NCBI RefSeq assembly: GCF_002072215.1
Contig: NZ_JXMW01000006.1
Location: 186,001 to 250,000 of the forward strand
Source of the DNA: Methanobrevibacter arboriphilus JCM 13429 = DSM 1125
Lineage (GTDB): Archaea; Methanobacteriota; Methanobacteria; Methanobacteriales; Methanobacteriaceae
Length of the DNA stretch: 64,000 nucleotides
Direction: 5' to 3'
Positions within the stretch are counted from its first letter, which is position 1, and each line of letters opens with the position of its first letter. The translations under genes were made by a program, and so were the position numbers. The notes under the pieces were generated by a model, which was not told where the DNA came from, made no database searches, and saw only the letters and a program-made list of their open reading frames with translations. Positions 48,111-58,186 of this stretch are shown here, one piece after another.

Positions 48111-48257
48111 CTAATTATATTTTTTAAATCCAATTTTAGGAGCAATCTCTCTAAAACATTGCCTACATAACATAAGTCCATAACGACTAACCATAGCAGA
48201 ATGATCACCGCAACGACTACATTTTTTTGCTGCTTTTCCGTATTTTCTTGGCAACAT
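48111..48257 (-). CDS. rpsN: 30S ribosomal protein S14 (zinc-binding type)
   Basis: A 48-residue small-subunit protein too short for many gene callers. It reads [20 protein letters not shown] to [18 protein letters not shown]. Two Cys pairs (13/16 and 31/34) form the zinc knuckle of the archaeal/eukaryal S29-type protein. GGTGAT precedes the ATG. The TAG stop merges with the S8 SD. It lies between L5 and S8, as expected. Confidence 0.96.
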   Translation of the reverse strand: MLPRKYGKAAKKCSRCGDHSAMVSRYGLMLCRQCFREIAPKIGFKKYN

Positions 48258-48357
48258 ATCACCTTATCAATTTAACCTTAATTATTAAAATTAATTATTT
48301 AAAAATTAATTATTCAAATTAATTATTAACTAATTATAAACATAAATCCAATAAAAA

Positions 48358-48870
48358 TCATTCCTGATCAATATTTACTTGGAAATTATCTTTCATATAT
48401 TTAATAGTCTCTTCTTTTTTGACCATGTGTCTTTTAGGAATTTTCTTTTGTTGAATTTTTCTTCTTTTAATCCTATAACCAGGTTTTTCAAAAGTAACAG
48501 AAACATTCATACCAAATATACCAATATCTGGATCATAACGAATTCCTGGAATATCAATATGTTCTGCTATACCAAAAGAAACATTACCTTGATCATCAAA
48601 TTGTTTTTCTCTTAAACTATTGCCAATACCATCTAAAACCATTTTAATAGCCTTATCAGCTTTTTCACCACGTAAAGTAACTTTACAAGCAATAGGTTGG
48701 TGTTTTCTAATACCAAATTCAGGATTGGTAACTTTAGAAAAAGTTTTTACTGGTTCCTGACCAGTTAAATTAGATAAAAGATTCATAGCACGAGATAATC
48801 TTTCTCCAGACTCTCCAACACCAATATTTAAAGTAGCTTTAGCTATGACAATTTCTTCCATAGGATTCAT
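48358..48870 (-). CDS. rplE: 50S ribosomal protein L5
   Basis: A 170-residue 5S-rRNA-binding protein of the central protuberance. Blocks are [40 protein letters not shown] and [20 protein letters not shown] (about 117-136). Two adjacent ATGs (48873 and 48870) follow AGGAGGT; the second has the better spacing. The first overlaps the S4e stop, showing coupling. Confidence 0.96.
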   Translation of the reverse strand: MNPMEEIVIAKATLNIGVGESGERLSRAMNLLSNLTGQEPVKTFSKVTNPEFGIRKHQPIACKVTLRGEKADKAIKMVLDGIGNSLREKQFDDQGNVSFGIAEHIDIPGIRYDPDIGIFGMNVSVTFEKPGYRIKRRKIQQKKIPKRHMVKKEETIKYMKDNFQVNIDQE

Positions 48871-49598
48871 CATTTACCTCCTGGAAGTGATATTGCAGGT
48901 TTGTCTTTACCTATAACAAACGCATAATCTTTTAATGTAAGGAAATTCTCCTTTTTATCATTTTCAACAACAACGGTATTAGGATTAGATGATTTATTAA
49001 TATTAATTTCATTAATTTTACCAATCTCACCAATATGTTTACCACCAGTAATAAGTACTAAAGCACCTTCTTCAAACTTGAAATTATCTGTAATTTCTTG
49101 TTCAGGAACAGCTAAACTTACTACATCACTAGCAGAAAAAGAATCTTCTACAAGAACATTTCTACCATCATGGAGGTTTAATTGAGTTTTACCTTTTTTG
49201 AGTGTAGTTTTATTTGTTATCTTACACAATTTAAATCCACTATTTTCTTTTGAAATAGGGTGAAGAGTTAACCTACCTTTTAAATCTGGTAAAACTCTAT
49301 AAAAATCTTCAGATGTTGGAATTTCAACTACATCCATAAAACCTACTGGATATTTGTAATCTTTTCTAGCTCTACCATCAACTAATACTTTGCCAGTATT
49401 AATAATTCTTTTTGCTTCTCTTGAGTTATCAGCTAAACCTAAAATATCCCTAATTACAACGAGTAAAGATAAAGAATCTTCAATAGCATGAGGTCCCGCT
49501 GCAGGTTTGACCGTCCATTTATTTTCTTTTGGACTAATAGGCCAACTTTTAGGAGCTTTGAATCTTTTAAGATGTTTTCTTGATCCCATTTTTGCCAT
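48870..49598 (-). CDS. rps4e: 30S ribosomal protein S4e
   Basis: A 242-residue archaeal/eukaryal protein combining an S4 RNA-binding domain ([20 protein letters not shown]) with a KOW segment ([19 protein letters not shown]). It begins [20 protein letters not shown] after AAGGGAT. An in-frame TTG further upstream would overlap L24 and is not supported. Confidence 0.97.
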   Translation of the reverse strand: MAKMGSRKHLKRFKAPKSWPISPKENKWTVKPAAGPHAIEDSLSLLVVIRDILGLADNSREAKRIINTGKVLVDGRARKDYKYPVGFMDVVEIPTSEDFYRVLPDLKGRLTLHPISKENSGFKLCKITNKTTLKKGKTQLNLHDGRNVLVEDSFSASDVVSLAVPEQEITDNFKFEEGALVLITGGKHIGEIGKINEININKSSNPNTVVVENDKKENFLTLKDYAFVIGKDKPAISLPGGK

Positions 49599-49599
49599 T

Positions 49600-49953
49600 T
49601 TATCCCTTCCTGTCAATAATTCTGCTTCTTCTTTCGTCTTTTAAATCTGCATTAACAATCATCAAATTAGATGGGTGAATTGGGAAGAAAACTGAATTTC
49701 CATCAGGTTTACTTAAAGTAGCTCCTTCAATAATAATTTTATAATTTCTAGAGTCTATTTTTTCAACTTTTCCTTCATGCCCTTTGAATTCCCCACGCAT
49801 GATTTGTACAGTATCACCAGTTCTAATAGGTAAAGATTTTTTTCCAAAGTCTTCTTTTAAATCTTTACTTAAAGTGACACTCATAATGTTACGGCGAAGA
49901 TGTAAAGGTGCATTGTAAAGAGCTTTTCTTTGTTTTCTTGGTTGTTTTGACAT
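49600..49953 (-). CDS. rplX: 50S ribosomal protein L24
   Basis: A 117-residue early assembly protein. It begins [20 protein letters not shown] and contains the KOW motif [20 protein letters not shown], then [25 protein letters not shown] lies at SD distance from 49953. The stop is one base before the S4e start. Confidence 0.97.
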   Translation of the reverse strand: MSKQPRKQRKALYNAPLHLRRNIMSVTLSKDLKEDFGKKSLPIRTGDTVQIMRGEFKGHEGKVEKIDSRNYKIIIEGATLSKPDGNSVFFPIHPSNLMIVNADLKDERRSRIIDRKG

Positions 49954-49971
49954 TTTATCACCATTCATTAA

Positions 49972-50370
49972 TCAAATCAAAATGCTTGCAGCACTTCCAA
50001 CACTAGGCCATCTATCTGCTGCTTCTTTAGCAACAGGCCCTCTAACTTCAGACCCTTTTAATACTCCTTCGGGAGTAATAATAACAGCCGCATTATCTTC
50101 AAATTTCACTCGAAAACCATCTGCACGACGATATTCTTTCTTTTGTCTTACAACAACAGCATTGACAATTTCTCTACGCATATCAGCAGTACCTTTTTTT
50201 ACAGAAGCAACTACAAGATCGCCAACACCTGCAACATCAAGTCTTCTACGTACTCCTTTATATCCTTTAACAGATATAATTTCTATTTCACGTGCACCTG
50301 TATTATCTACACAACTGAGACGAGCCCCAATAGGCAGAGATTTAGATACATTAGATGTGAGAGTTTTCAT
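49972..50370 (-). CDS. rplN: 50S ribosomal protein L14
   Basis: A 132-residue protein at the subunit interface. [38 protein letters not shown], the basic [20 protein letters not shown] and [18 protein letters not shown] are diagnostic. It starts directly after the S17 stop (TAAATG junction). GGAGAC is the SD, inside S17. Confidence 0.98.
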   Translation of the reverse strand: MKTLTSNVSKSLPIGARLSCVDNTGAREIEIISVKGYKGVRRRLDVAGVGDLVVASVKKGTADMRREIVNAVVVRQKKEYRRADGFRVKFEDNAAVIITPEGVLKGSEVRGPVAKEAADRWPSVGSAASILI

Positions 50371-50691
50371 TTAGTTGTCTCCTTTTACTTCTACTAAAAC
50401 AAAATGTTTAGTTTTACTTAAAGGTCTGCATTCTGCAACCTTGACTGAATCTCCGATTTTTACATTGAAACAATCAGGTTTGTGAACATTAATTTTTGAT
50501 TTTCTCTTTTCATATCTTTCATACTTTCGTATGAACTTGTAGAAACTGCGTTCTACTGTAATAGTCCTTTCTGCTTTATCACTAACAACAATTCCTTCAA
50601 GGACTTGTCCCCTAACTGGTAAAGTTCCGTGAAAAGGGCAGTTAGAATCATTACATTCAGCTTCTACTTGTTGAACATTAAGACCAACCAT
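50371..50691 (-). CDS. rpsQ: 30S ribosomal protein S17
   Basis: A 106-residue archaeal S17. It begins [20 protein letters not shown] and has [40 protein letters not shown] and [20 protein letters not shown]. The start at 50691 follows TTGGTGAT. It is coupled to L14 at its end. Confidence 0.97.
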   Translation of the reverse strand: MVGLNVQQVEAECNDSNCPFHGTLPVRGQVLEGIVVSDKAERTITVERSFYKFIRKYERYEKRKSKINVHKPDCFNVKIGDSVKVAECRPLSKTKHFVLVEVKGDN

Positions 50692-50746
50692 ATTATCACC
50701 AATATAACTTTTTAACAGTAATATCATAATATTACAATTTTTAATA

Positions 50747-51064
50747 TTACAATTTTTTATATTTCTTTTTAATTCTATCTTCAGGACGGCTAACTAAAAT
50801 CTTTCCGTCTATTTCAACTAATTCTCCATTTGGAAGGAATAATTGAAAAATTGAAACATCTTTAGGTATAATTTTAATTTCATCAGTTTCAGTTTCAACA
50901 GAGATAGTTTTTTTCCTTTCATCTATGATTTTCCCACTAATTCCAATTAAAAAACTATTAGAACTTTCAACAACCTTTAAATATAATCCAATCAACTCAT
51001 GATGAAAAATATTTTTTGAGGTAATCATATTATCTAATAATTGGATAGTAGGTTTTAATGACAT
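50747..51064 (-). CDS. rnp1: Ribonuclease P protein component 1 (Rpp29/Pop4)
   Basis: A protein subunit of archaeal RNase P, which trims tRNA 5' leaders. It has 105 residues. The Sm-like fold shows in [39 protein letters not shown] and [20 protein letters not shown]. The gene sits between aIF1 and S17, the standard archaeal place. No SD is seen before its ATG, and a 200-base gap with TATA-rich sequence precedes it. It may have its own promoter and a very short leader. Confidence 0.93.
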   Translation of the reverse strand: MSLKPTIQLLDNMITSKNIFHHELIGLYLKVVESSNSFLIGISGKIIDERKKTISVETETDEIKIIPKDVSIFQLFLPNGELVEIDGKILVSRPEDRIKKKYKKL

Positions 51065-51265
51065 TAAATGATATAATATAAATGATATAGATAATTATAT
51101 GATTATTAAAAATTATAACAAAATTTATAAGATATTTATAGTATTATTATCAATAATAATATTTTACCAATAAATATATTCACTAAAATATTTTACTAAA
51201 AAATATTTTACTAATAATTTTTATTAATAATAATATAATAATCATTTAACTTAATTTTCTAAAGA

Positions 51266-51604
51266 TTAATGTCTCCTTTTATTGAATTTTTTATCAGAAT
51301 CTCTGATTTCAATAGTGTCTGAAGAGAACCCCATATCAGATAAAACTTCTTTAACTTTCCTTTTATGGTCACCTTGAAGTTCTATCTGACCTTTTTTAGC
51401 TGTACCTCCACAAGCACATTTAGCTTTTAATTCTTTAGTAAGCTCTTTAATATCAATATCATGTTCGTCTATACCTTCTACAATTGTCATAAGTTTTCCG
51501 AATCTTCTTCTAACTGTATAAACTTTTACAGTTTGAACTTCTCTTGCAATTTCTTCACAAACACAAAGTTCTTCAGGAAGACCACATACATCACAGATTT
51601 TCAT
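51266..51604 (-). CDS. Translation initiation factor aIF1 (SUI1)
   Basis: Controls start-codon selection on the small subunit. It has 112 residues. The N-terminal [15 protein letters not shown] is a Cys-rich zinc-ribbon-like addition, followed by the SUI1 domain with [34 protein letters not shown] and [10 protein letters not shown]. It starts one base after the L29 stop, behind GGAGAA. Because the window has several AUU/AUA-like starts, this gene is relevant to start selection. Confidence 0.95.
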   Translation of the reverse strand: MKICDVCGLPEELCVCEEIAREVQTVKVYTVRRRFGKLMTIVEGIDEHDIDIKELTKELKAKCACGGTAKKGQIELQGDHKRKVKEVLSDMGFSSDTIEIRDSDKKFNKRRH

Positions 51605-51811
51605 TTAGTTCTCCTTCTGTTTTTGGTTCATAATTGTAAGAACCCGAGCAATAGTCCTTTTAAGTTCTCGGATTTTACCAGGATTTTCATTAACCCCAGC
51701 AGCAGAACTTTTAGAAATATTTTTAGCTAGTTCTGCTTTGAGTTCAATCAATTTTTCTTGAATGTCCTCAACTTCCATTTCCCAAATTTCTCTACTTCTT
51801 AAAATCGCCAT
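51605..51811 (-). CDS. rpmC: 50S ribosomal protein L29
   Basis: A 68-residue protein at the peptide exit site. It forms two helices: ILRSREIWEMEVEDIQEKLI and NPGKIRELKRTIARVLTIMN. It lies between S3 and aIF1. Its stop joins the aIF1 start. Confidence 0.96.
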   Translation of the reverse strand: MAILRSREIWEMEVEDIQEKLIELKAELAKNISKSSAAGVNENPGKIRELKRTIARVLTIMNQKQKEN

Positions 51812-51866
51812 TTACTTCAACTCTTAATAAATAAATATTAATTTTAAAGGATGGATTTTAATTATC

Positions 51867-52721
51867 CTATCCTTCTGAAGTCTCATCTGGAGCTTTTTCT
51901 GATTTTTCAGATTCCTCTGATTCTTCTGATTCTTCTGAAATTTCTTCATCAGCAATTTCATCTTCAGATTCAGAATCAATTTCTTCAAGCTCCTCTAATT
52001 CTTCAAGTTCTACTTCATCAATTTCTACTTCTTCTTCAGCAACTTTAGCATCAGCTACATCATCTACTTCTAAATCAACAACAACTTCATTAGATGTAGA
52101 TTCTTCAGATTCTTCAGAAGATTCCAATGTTGGAGGCAAAATATCAACTTTATCTGGTAAAACAGCTTCAGGAGGCATTATCCTAACAAAAATCCCTAAA
52201 ACACCAGGTTTTAATTGTACAGTTGCGAAACCTTCTTTAACAAACCTTGTTGATGGTTCTCCACATTTTTTAATATATCCTTCTACAAATTTAGCAACAG
52301 CAGATCTGGATCCTCTAATTTTACCAGAAATAGTTACTTCTACACCTTGAGCACCAGCACCCATAATTCTACGAATAGTTGAATAAGCTACCCTTCTGAA
52401 GTGCATTCCTCTTTGTAACATTGATGCAATTTTATAAGCCATAATTTTTGGATTGAGCTCAGGTACATCAACCTCTTTAACTTCAACTTGAGGATTATCA
52501 AGATCAAAATCATTTTTAAGAGTTTGTGTAATAGCCCTTACAGTTTTTCCACCCCTACCAATAACCATTCCTGGTCTTTCAGCATATACAACTACCATTG
52601 TACCTAAAGGAGTTACCTGAACATCCATTCCACCATAACCGGCTCTTTCAAGTTCATTTTCTAAATATTCGTCAATTTTAGTCCTTCTAAGACCTTCAGT
52701 GACAAAATCTTTTTCAATCAT
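51867..52721 (-). CDS. rpsC: 30S ribosomal protein S3 with long acidic C-terminal tail
   Basis: 284 residues. The KH domain (PGMVIGRGGKTVRAITQTLK) and the S3 C-terminal domain (RRVAYSTIRRIMGAGAQGVE, GFATVQLKPGVLGIFVRIMP) are normal. After about residue 195 comes a tail of about 85 residues rich in Glu, Ser, Asp and Val, with repeated EESEESEE-like runs. Archaeal S3 proteins often have short acidic ends; this one is unusually long. GGAGGC precedes the ATG. Confidence 0.97.
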   Translation of the reverse strand: MIEKDFVTEGLRRTKIDEYLENELERAGYGGMDVQVTPLGTMVVVYAERPGMVIGRGGKTVRAITQTLKNDFDLDNPQVEVKEVDVPELNPKIMAYKIASMLQRGMHFRRVAYSTIRRIMGAGAQGVEVTISGKIRGSRSAVAKFVEGYIKKCGEPSTRFVKEGFATVQLKPGVLGIFVRIMPPEAVLPDKVDILPPTLESSEESEESTSNEVVVDLEVDDVADAKVAEEEVEIDEVELEELEELEEIDSESEDEIADEEISEESEESEESEKSEKAPDETSEG

Positions 52722-52725
52722 TAAT

Positions 52726-53187
52726 TTAAGCCTCCCCTAAAACAATTTGTACATGGGTTGTAGGTGTATTAAATGGAGTTACTCTTCCAAATGCTCTTGG
52801 AATTCCACCTTTTATTACAAAACCTCTATGACTAGAAATATGTACAATCTTTAAGTTTTCAGTGTCCATACCTTTATATTCAGCATTAGCTTCAGCATTT
52901 TCTAAAATTTTTAAAATTTGTTTAGCTGCTTTAACTGGATATCTTCCACTAGGCCATCCATTTAATCCTTTTCTATGTCCCACTTTTTTATTGTGTCTTT
53001 TAAAAGGAACTGCCTTTTTCATGTCAATTACTTCAATTAAGTAATTTTTTGCTTTTTCTACATCCATTCCTCTTATTGCCCTACATATCTCAACAGAATG
53101 CTTTGGAGAAATTTTAAGAGTTTTACCCATAGCACGAGCTGTTTTAGAGCCATCTTCATCATTATAAGCATATTTAATATCAGCCAT
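52726..53187 (-). CDS. rplV: 50S ribosomal protein L22
   Basis: A 153-residue protein lining the exit tunnel, archaeal form. It has [60 protein letters not shown] and the C-terminal [26 protein letters not shown] is the SD. S3 follows after four bases. Confidence 0.97.
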   Translation of the reverse strand: MADIKYAYNDEDGSKTARAMGKTLKISPKHSVEICRAIRGMDVEKAKNYLIEVIDMKKAVPFKRHNKKVGHRKGLNGWPSGRYPVKAAKQILKILENAEANAEYKGMDTENLKIVHISSHRGFVIKGGIPRAFGRVTPFNTPTTHVQIVLGEA

Positions 53188-53258
53188 AAAATAATCTCCT
53201 TATTTATTTAACAACAAGCCAATTTTGTTCTTATATACAAATCTTACTCATTGCAACC

Positions 53259-53669
53259 CTATTTAAGAGGCACGAACATAGATGATCTGGTAGCTCCCAT
53301 ACCTGGGTCTCCATGTTGAACTCTTTGCCTAGTTGGTGCAAATTCACCAAAATAGCAACCAATCATTTCAGCAGTCAATTCAACTTCAACAAACTCTTTA
53401 CCATTGTAAATACCAAAAATAGTTCCTACCATTTCAGGTAAAACCATCATATCTCTACAATGAGTTTTGATAACCAGAGGTTTTCCACCTTTTTGTTCTT
53501 GTTTTTTCAACTTTCTAAATTTATCCAGCACAGTTTGTTGCCTTGGTAAAAATCCTCTTTTTAAAGATCTTCTTTGCCTTGCTGGTAATATTTTCATTAA
53601 ATCCTCTAAAGACATTTTTTGTAATTCCTCTAGAGTATAACCTTGATATTTAAATATTTTTCTTGCCAA
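53259..53669 (-). CDS. rpsS: 30S ribosomal protein S19
   Basis: A 136-residue head protein. It has [20 protein letters not shown], the basic [40 protein letters not shown] and [20 protein letters not shown]. The start is TTG at 53669 after GGATGTGA. It follows L2. Confidence 0.97.
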   Translation of the reverse strand: MARKIFKYQGYTLEELQKMSLEDLMKILPARQRRSLKRGFLPRQQTVLDKFRKLKKQEQKGGKPLVIKTHCRDMMVLPEMVGTIFGIYNGKEFVEVELTAEMIGCYFGEFAPTRQRVQHGDPGMGATRSSMFVPLK

Positions 53670-53687
53670 ACAGTCACATCCTTAGTA

Positions 53688-54413
53688 TTATCTTCTCTTA
53701 CCGGTTCTTCTAGCCGCAATAGAACCAACTTTTCTTCCTGGAGGTGTATGTCTAGAAACTGTAGTAGGTCGTCCAGGATGTTGTCTGTTTCCTCCACCAT
53801 GCGGGTGATCTACTGCATTCATAGCTACCCCTCTTACAGTCATAGATTTCTTACCCTTAGCTTTAAAGGCATGCCATCTCTTACCTGCTTTAAGGAATGG
53901 TTTATCTTTTCTTCCTCCACCTGCTACAACACCGATAGTTGCCCTACATGCTGGATTGAAAGATTTTAACTCTCCAGATGGAAGTTCAATAACAGCCTTA
54001 TCAACATCATGTGTAATTAAAGAAGCATAAGTTCCAGAAGATCTTACAAATTTTCCACCATCTCCTGGTCTATTTTCAATATCATAAATTGGAGTTCCCT
54101 CAGGGATTTCAGCTAAAGGTAAAGAGTTACCAAAACTTATTGGAGCTGAAACACCACATTCAATATCATCATCAATTTGAATACTTTCAGGAGCTAATAT
54201 GAACTTTTTTTCACCATTTTCAAATTTAACCTGAGCAATAGGAGCAGACCTTCCAGGATCATGAACAATATCCATAACTTTTCCTTTTAAACTTCCCTTT
54301 TTTTCAATTTCATCATAAGTCCTATATTGGATCTTATCTTTAAAACGATGAGAAGCACTACGATAAGCAGGAGTTCCTCTTCCTCTTCTTTGGTGTATTA
54401 ATCGTTTTCCCAT
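53688..54413 (-). CDS. rplB: 50S ribosomal protein L2
   Basis: A 241-residue protein near the peptidyl-transferase centre. It begins MGKRLIHQRRGRGTPAYRSA. DIVHDPGRSAPIAQVKFENG and the C-terminal RGVAMNAVDHPHGGGNRQHP, with its invariant His, are diagnostic. GGAGAAT is the SD. Confidence 0.98.
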   Translation of the reverse strand: MGKRLIHQRRGRGTPAYRSASHRFKDKIQYRTYDEIEKKGSLKGKVMDIVHDPGRSAPIAQVKFENGEKKFILAPESIQIDDDIECGVSAPISFGNSLPLAEIPEGTPIYDIENRPGDGGKFVRSSGTYASLITHDVDKAVIELPSGELKSFNPACRATIGVVAGGGRKDKPFLKAGKRWHAFKAKGKKSMTVRGVAMNAVDHPHGGGNRQHPGRPTTVSRHTPPGRKVGSIAARRTGKRR

Positions 54414-54455
54414 TTTTTATTCTCCTTATATGTTTGTATCCTTTATATTCCCTAT

Positions 54456-54716
54456 CTAGAATACTCCCATTTTAACAGCTACATCTTCTGCAGCATTTTC
54501 TTCAACTAAAGAAATATATGCTAACTTAAGTCCTTTTGAATTTATATGAGTATTTACGCTTTTAACTTTCTCATCAAATAAATATTCAAAAGCATTTTTG
54601 ATAGCTTTTTTATCAGTTTCTCTTAAAACAACAAAAGTAAGTTCATTTCTTTGATCAATTAGATTCATAGTTTTTTCTGTAACATGAGGTCTAACAATAA
54701 CTGAATACGGATCCAT
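54456..54716 (-). CDS. rplW: 50S ribosomal protein L23
   Basis: An 86-residue exit-site protein that docks SRP. It has VIVRPHVTEKTMNLIDQRNE, LTFVVLRETDKKAIKNAFEY and VKSVNTHINSKGLKLAYISL. The ATG at 54716 follows AAGGTGG; a GTG three codons earlier lies in the SD. It lies between L4 and L2. Confidence 0.97.
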   Translation of the reverse strand: MDPYSVIVRPHVTEKTMNLIDQRNELTFVVLRETDKKAIKNAFEYLFDEKVKSVNTHINSKGLKLAYISLVEENAAEDVAVKMGVF

Positions 54717-54764
54717 GTTATCCACCTTCTTAATTATTCCAACAAATAATTCCCAATAAGGAAT

Positions 54765-55529
54765 CTATTGGAATAATCCTCCTAATTTTTCGATAGCGGA
54801 TTTAGTAAATATAGTTAATCTACCTGGATGAGTACCAGGAGCTAATAATTCCGCATTAAGATTTTCAACAGTTACAACATCTACACCAGCATGGTTTCTC
54901 GCACCCAAGCTAATTCCTTTATCATCAGCAACAACTATTAGAGGTCCTTTAGCTTTTTTGTATTTTCTACCTCTTAGTTTACCCTTACCTGCTCTAATTT
55001 TTCTACCTTTTTTTGCTCTAGAAATATCTTCAAAAATTCCTAAATTTTTGAAAATTTCCCTAGTTTCTTTGGTTTTCTTAATAGTTGCAAGTTCGTCATC
55101 AACAATTAAAGGTAGTTGTGGAACATTTTCAACATTATGTCCTCTTTCTTCCACAAGATTTTGATTACATGTAGCTGCAATAGCAGATCTAATAGCAAAT
55201 CTTCTTTCTTTGACATTTATCTTTTCATGATAAACTTTTTGAGGTCTTGGAGGATGAGCTCTTCTTCCACCAATAGCTTGTGGAATAAATGCTGCTTTAG
55301 AACCATTTTTAATTCTTGGTACCATAGCTGCACCTCTACCTGAACCCCAAGATTCTGCAGAAGTTCTCTTACCTGCCATAGGATCAGATCCCCATGGTTG
55401 TATTCTTGCTGTTTGTGAAGAAATAACTGCTCTCTTTATAAGATCTGGTCTAAATTCTTCATTAAAAATAGCTGGAAGTTCAATCTCTTCTTTGACTTCT
55501 CCTTCCATTGTATAAACATTAACTTTCAT
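54765..55529 (-). CDS. rpl4: 50S ribosomal protein L4
   Basis: A 254-residue archaeal/eukaryal L4 (L1e). It begins [20 protein letters not shown], with [20 protein letters not shown] and [20 protein letters not shown] in the tunnel loop, then [28 protein letters not shown] precedes the ATG. It is second in the L3-L4-L23-L2 order. Confidence 0.98.
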   Translation of the reverse strand: MKVNVYTMEGEVKEEIELPAIFNEEFRPDLIKRAVISSQTARIQPWGSDPMAGKRTSAESWGSGRGAAMVPRIKNGSKAAFIPQAIGGRRAHPPRPQKVYHEKINVKERRFAIRSAIAATCNQNLVEERGHNVENVPQLPLIVDDELATIKKTKETREIFKNLGIFEDISRAKKGRKIRAGKGKLRGRKYKKAKGPLIVVADDKGISLGARNHAGVDVVTVENLNAELLAPGTHPGRLTIFTKSAIEKLGGLFQ

Positions 55530-55588
55530 GATCTACACCTTTTAAACACTAAAAACTTTGATATCCGAGAAAAATAACATTTGAATAT

Positions 55589-56599
55589 TTAGACACCTTG
55601 TTTAGATTTTGTACTTATATAATTAATTTGAGGTGCGTCATTGGACTTACCTTTTGCCCTCATAGCTTTTCTGAGAATAACTAATCTTTTAGTTGGACCA
55701 GGAAGAGACCCTTTAACCATAATATAGTCGTTTTTAACTAAACCATATTTAATAAATCCTCCATCTGGGTTGACTGCATCGACTTCAGATGAATCTCCAA
55801 TTTTCAAGATTTTTTTGTTATATTCTGTTCTCTTATGGTAACCCATTTGTCCTGCTTGAGGTACTGTCCACATAGTTCTTGATGGTGTCCATGGACCCAT
55901 AGATCCTATATGTCTCTTTTTACTACTCCTAGCAGCTTTACCATACTGTATCCTAATACCCCATCTTTTAACAGGGCCTTGGAATCCTTTTCCTTTAGTA
56001 GTAGCAATAGAATCAACATACTGACCATCAGAAAATACGTCAGTAGCTTTTACTTCATTGCCCAACAATTCAAGAGCCGCGTTTAATTTTTCTTCTGCAG
56101 TTTTTCCACCTATACCACATTCAAATATTTCCGGCTTTTTCTTAGGAACAGATGTTACTTTAGGGTTTGTGTGAACTAAAACTTTAATATCTACAGTTTC
56201 TTCTAAAGCTTCCTGAATCTTTGCAATAGCTTCAGATTGATTATATTCCTTTGGAAGTGAAACTTTCCTAGAAAGTTCTTTATCTAAATTATCTGCAAGA
56301 ACTTCAGTAATAACTTTTAATCCATAAGTAGTTTTTTCATATGCACGTACTCCCATTACTACAACAGGGGGTACTTCAAGAATAGTTACAGGTGTGAATA
56401 CTTCCATACCACTGGTTGGAGAATTTTTATCATTATCAACCATCATAGCATGTGTCATACCAACTTTGTATCCAGCGAGTCCCAATAACTTTGACTCATC
56501 TTCTTGAGGCCAAGATTTTATTCTTGGTGTCTCTTTAGCAGCTCTTTTTCTAGGACTGAATGCAACTGATCCTTTCCTTGGCTGGTGATGTCTAACCAT
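55589..56599 (-). CDS. rpl3: 50S ribosomal protein L3
   Basis: A 336-residue archaeal/eukaryal L3 that organises the peptidyl-transferase region. It begins VRHHQPRKGSVAFSPRKRAA. YKVGMTHAMMVDN, KGKGFQGPVKRWGIRIQYGK and HIGSMGPWTPSRTMWTVPQA are family signatures. GGAGGT precedes the ATG. It is the first gene of the superoperon. Confidence 0.98.
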   Translation of the reverse strand: MVRHHQPRKGSVAFSPRKRAAKETPRIKSWPQEDESKLLGLAGYKVGMTHAMMVDNDKNSPTSGMEVFTPVTILEVPPVVVMGVRAYEKTTYGLKVITEVLADNLDKELSRKVSLPKEYNQSEAIAKIQEALEETVDIKVLVHTNPKVTSVPKKKPEIFECGIGGKTAEEKLNAALELLGNEVKATDVFSDGQYVDSIATTKGKGFQGPVKRWGIRIQYGKAARSSKKRHIGSMGPWTPSRTMWTVPQAGQMGYHKRTEYNKKILKIGDSSEVDAVNPDGGFIKYGLVKNDYIMVKGSLPGPTKRLVILRKAMRAKGKSNDAPQINYISTKSKQGV

Positions 56600-57328
56600 T
56601 TATTTAACCTCCTTTTATTACATCTTTTTGTATTTATTTTTATTCTGTATATTAGTTTCCTTAATTAATAATTATTAATTAGTTCAATATTAATTAAACA
56701 ATATTAAATTTACTTATTAATTAAATTTAGATTTATTTAATAAATAGTAATAAAGTAATAATTTAGCATACTTGATTAGAATTTAATTAGAATATTATTC
56801 TTAATTAGAATACATCTAATTAGAATATTATTAATATTTACAATATATATTTACAATATTTCTAAATATTTACAATATCTCTAATAATTAGAATATATCT
56901 AATAAATAGAATACTAATAGTTAGAATTATATCTAATAGATAGAATATATCTAATAATTAGAATATTGCATAAAATAATCCTAACAATTTTAGTATGTTA
57001 AATATAGCAATATTACTAGATAAACATGAAATTTAGATAGCTCTAGCTAAATTAATAACGAATGTTAATCAAAGAGCAAAGTCACTTGAGCAACGAACAT
57101 CTAATTAAAATAGCATTATGGCTAACAAATAGCAATATAAAAGCTCGATTTACAAATTATAGTTCAATACTATAATCAAAACATTAATGCTTGCTTACTT
57201 TCATTTCCATTAACATATTATAATAAATCTATAAATAAAGCATATAATAAATTATTGAAGATTTATTATCTTATTATCTTTTAAAAATTTATTATCTCGA
57301 AGATTTATTATTTCTAAAGTTAATTTCA
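56600..57328 (-). promoter_or_regulatory. Upstream region of the L3 superoperon
   Basis: 729 bases without a gene. Most is AT-rich with TAATTAGAATAT repeats (56800-56960). The part at 57000-57200 is clearly more complex, with GAGCAAAG and GAGCAACG words and paired TTCGTT elements. On the minus strand it has a TATA-like CTTTTATATTG (about 57138-57148), giving a possible start near 57115. It may be a promoter with a long leader or a small RNA. Only composition and motif support this. Confidence 0.35.
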
Positions 57329-58186
57329 TCAACAGAAATTTAGCAACATATTTATAATTGACAAAGTCGAAATGACTGCCTCTTCAGTCCTTACAGTTTC
57401 AGTTCCCTGGGAAGGAATTGTATTTAGTTTAACTAAATCCCAAGAAAATCCACTTAAATCTTCCGAAATAGAAGAATAAGGTCCTCCAAAGACAATAGCA
57501 ATATTATCAGCTTTATCTAATTTTTCTTCAAATTCATTAAAAATAGAATTTATTGTATCTGCATATCTTGTTGTTTCAACAACAAAATCGGGATTAACTA
57601 ATTTCAAGCTATTTTTAAGACTTTTATGTGTGGATAATGTCTTATATCCCCAGTAAACGTCATCCGGTTCATCGGGTGTGACTATTACCTCTTTAGCTAA
57701 TTTAGTGACTCTAAAGCTAAAAACTTTATTTACACTTAGCTGTTCTTTGCAAAAAGCCAGATTTTCCATACCTTTCATATCACTATCCATTTTCATACCA
57801 ATATCAATATAAGTCCCTTTCTTATTTCTCTTGACAGTGAATCCCTGCCTATAATCACCGACTTTTAAATCAGATTCAGTAGGATGATGAGGAGTTCTAA
57901 GAGGAGGGAGGATCCCTACATGCTTTAACTCAGAACGAATAGGAAATACTTTTTTTCTAAGATATTGAGGAGTATCCATATATTCGAGTACATCAGCCAT
58001 GAAATCAGCGTCAGTTACATATTTATCATCATTTTGAGAAAGATCCTTATATATAACAATCTGATCAATTTTAAATAAAGCTAAAGCCCTACCTATAACT
58101 CCAATTTTAGAAGTTTTAATTTTTAAATCAGATGTCTCACTTAAGAATGAATCTGGAATGAATATAGAAACCTGTTTTTTATGCAT
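57329..58186 (-). CDS. Putative SPOUT-family RNA methyltransferase
   Basis: A 285-residue member of the DUF171/COG2106 group of SPOUT (SpoU-TrmD) proteins, related to C9orf114-type rRNA methyltransferases. It opens with VSIFIPDSFLSETSDLKIKT. An OB-like insert (about 100-170; DYRQGFTVKRNKKGTYIDIG) splits the SPOUT domain. IAIVFGGPYSSISEDL and FVETTRYADT-like blocks (late, knot region) form the SAM pocket. It lies upstream of the L3 gene in the same direction. No SD is present, and a TATA box 27 bases before the ATG suggests a leaderless mRNA. Confidence 0.88.
   Translation of the reverse strand: MHKKQVSIFIPDSFLSETSDLKIKTSKIGVIGRALALFKIDQIVIYKDLSQNDDKYVTDADFMADVLEYMDTPQYLRKKVFPIRSELKHVGILPPLRTPHHPTESDLKVGDYRQGFTVKRNKKGTYIDIGMKMDSDMKGMENLAFCKEQLSVNKVFSFRVTKLAKEVIVTPDEPDDVYWGYKTLSTHKSLKNSLKLVNPDFVVETTRYADTINSIFNEFEEKLDKADNIAIVFGGPYSSISEDLSGFSWDLVKLNTIPSQGTETVRTEEAVISTLSIINMLLNFC

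Noticed and set aside
49982-50374. A 130-codon open frame antisense to L14
   Set aside because: It mirrors a highly conserved ribosomal gene, has no SD and no recognisable product. It is a by-product of L14 codon use.
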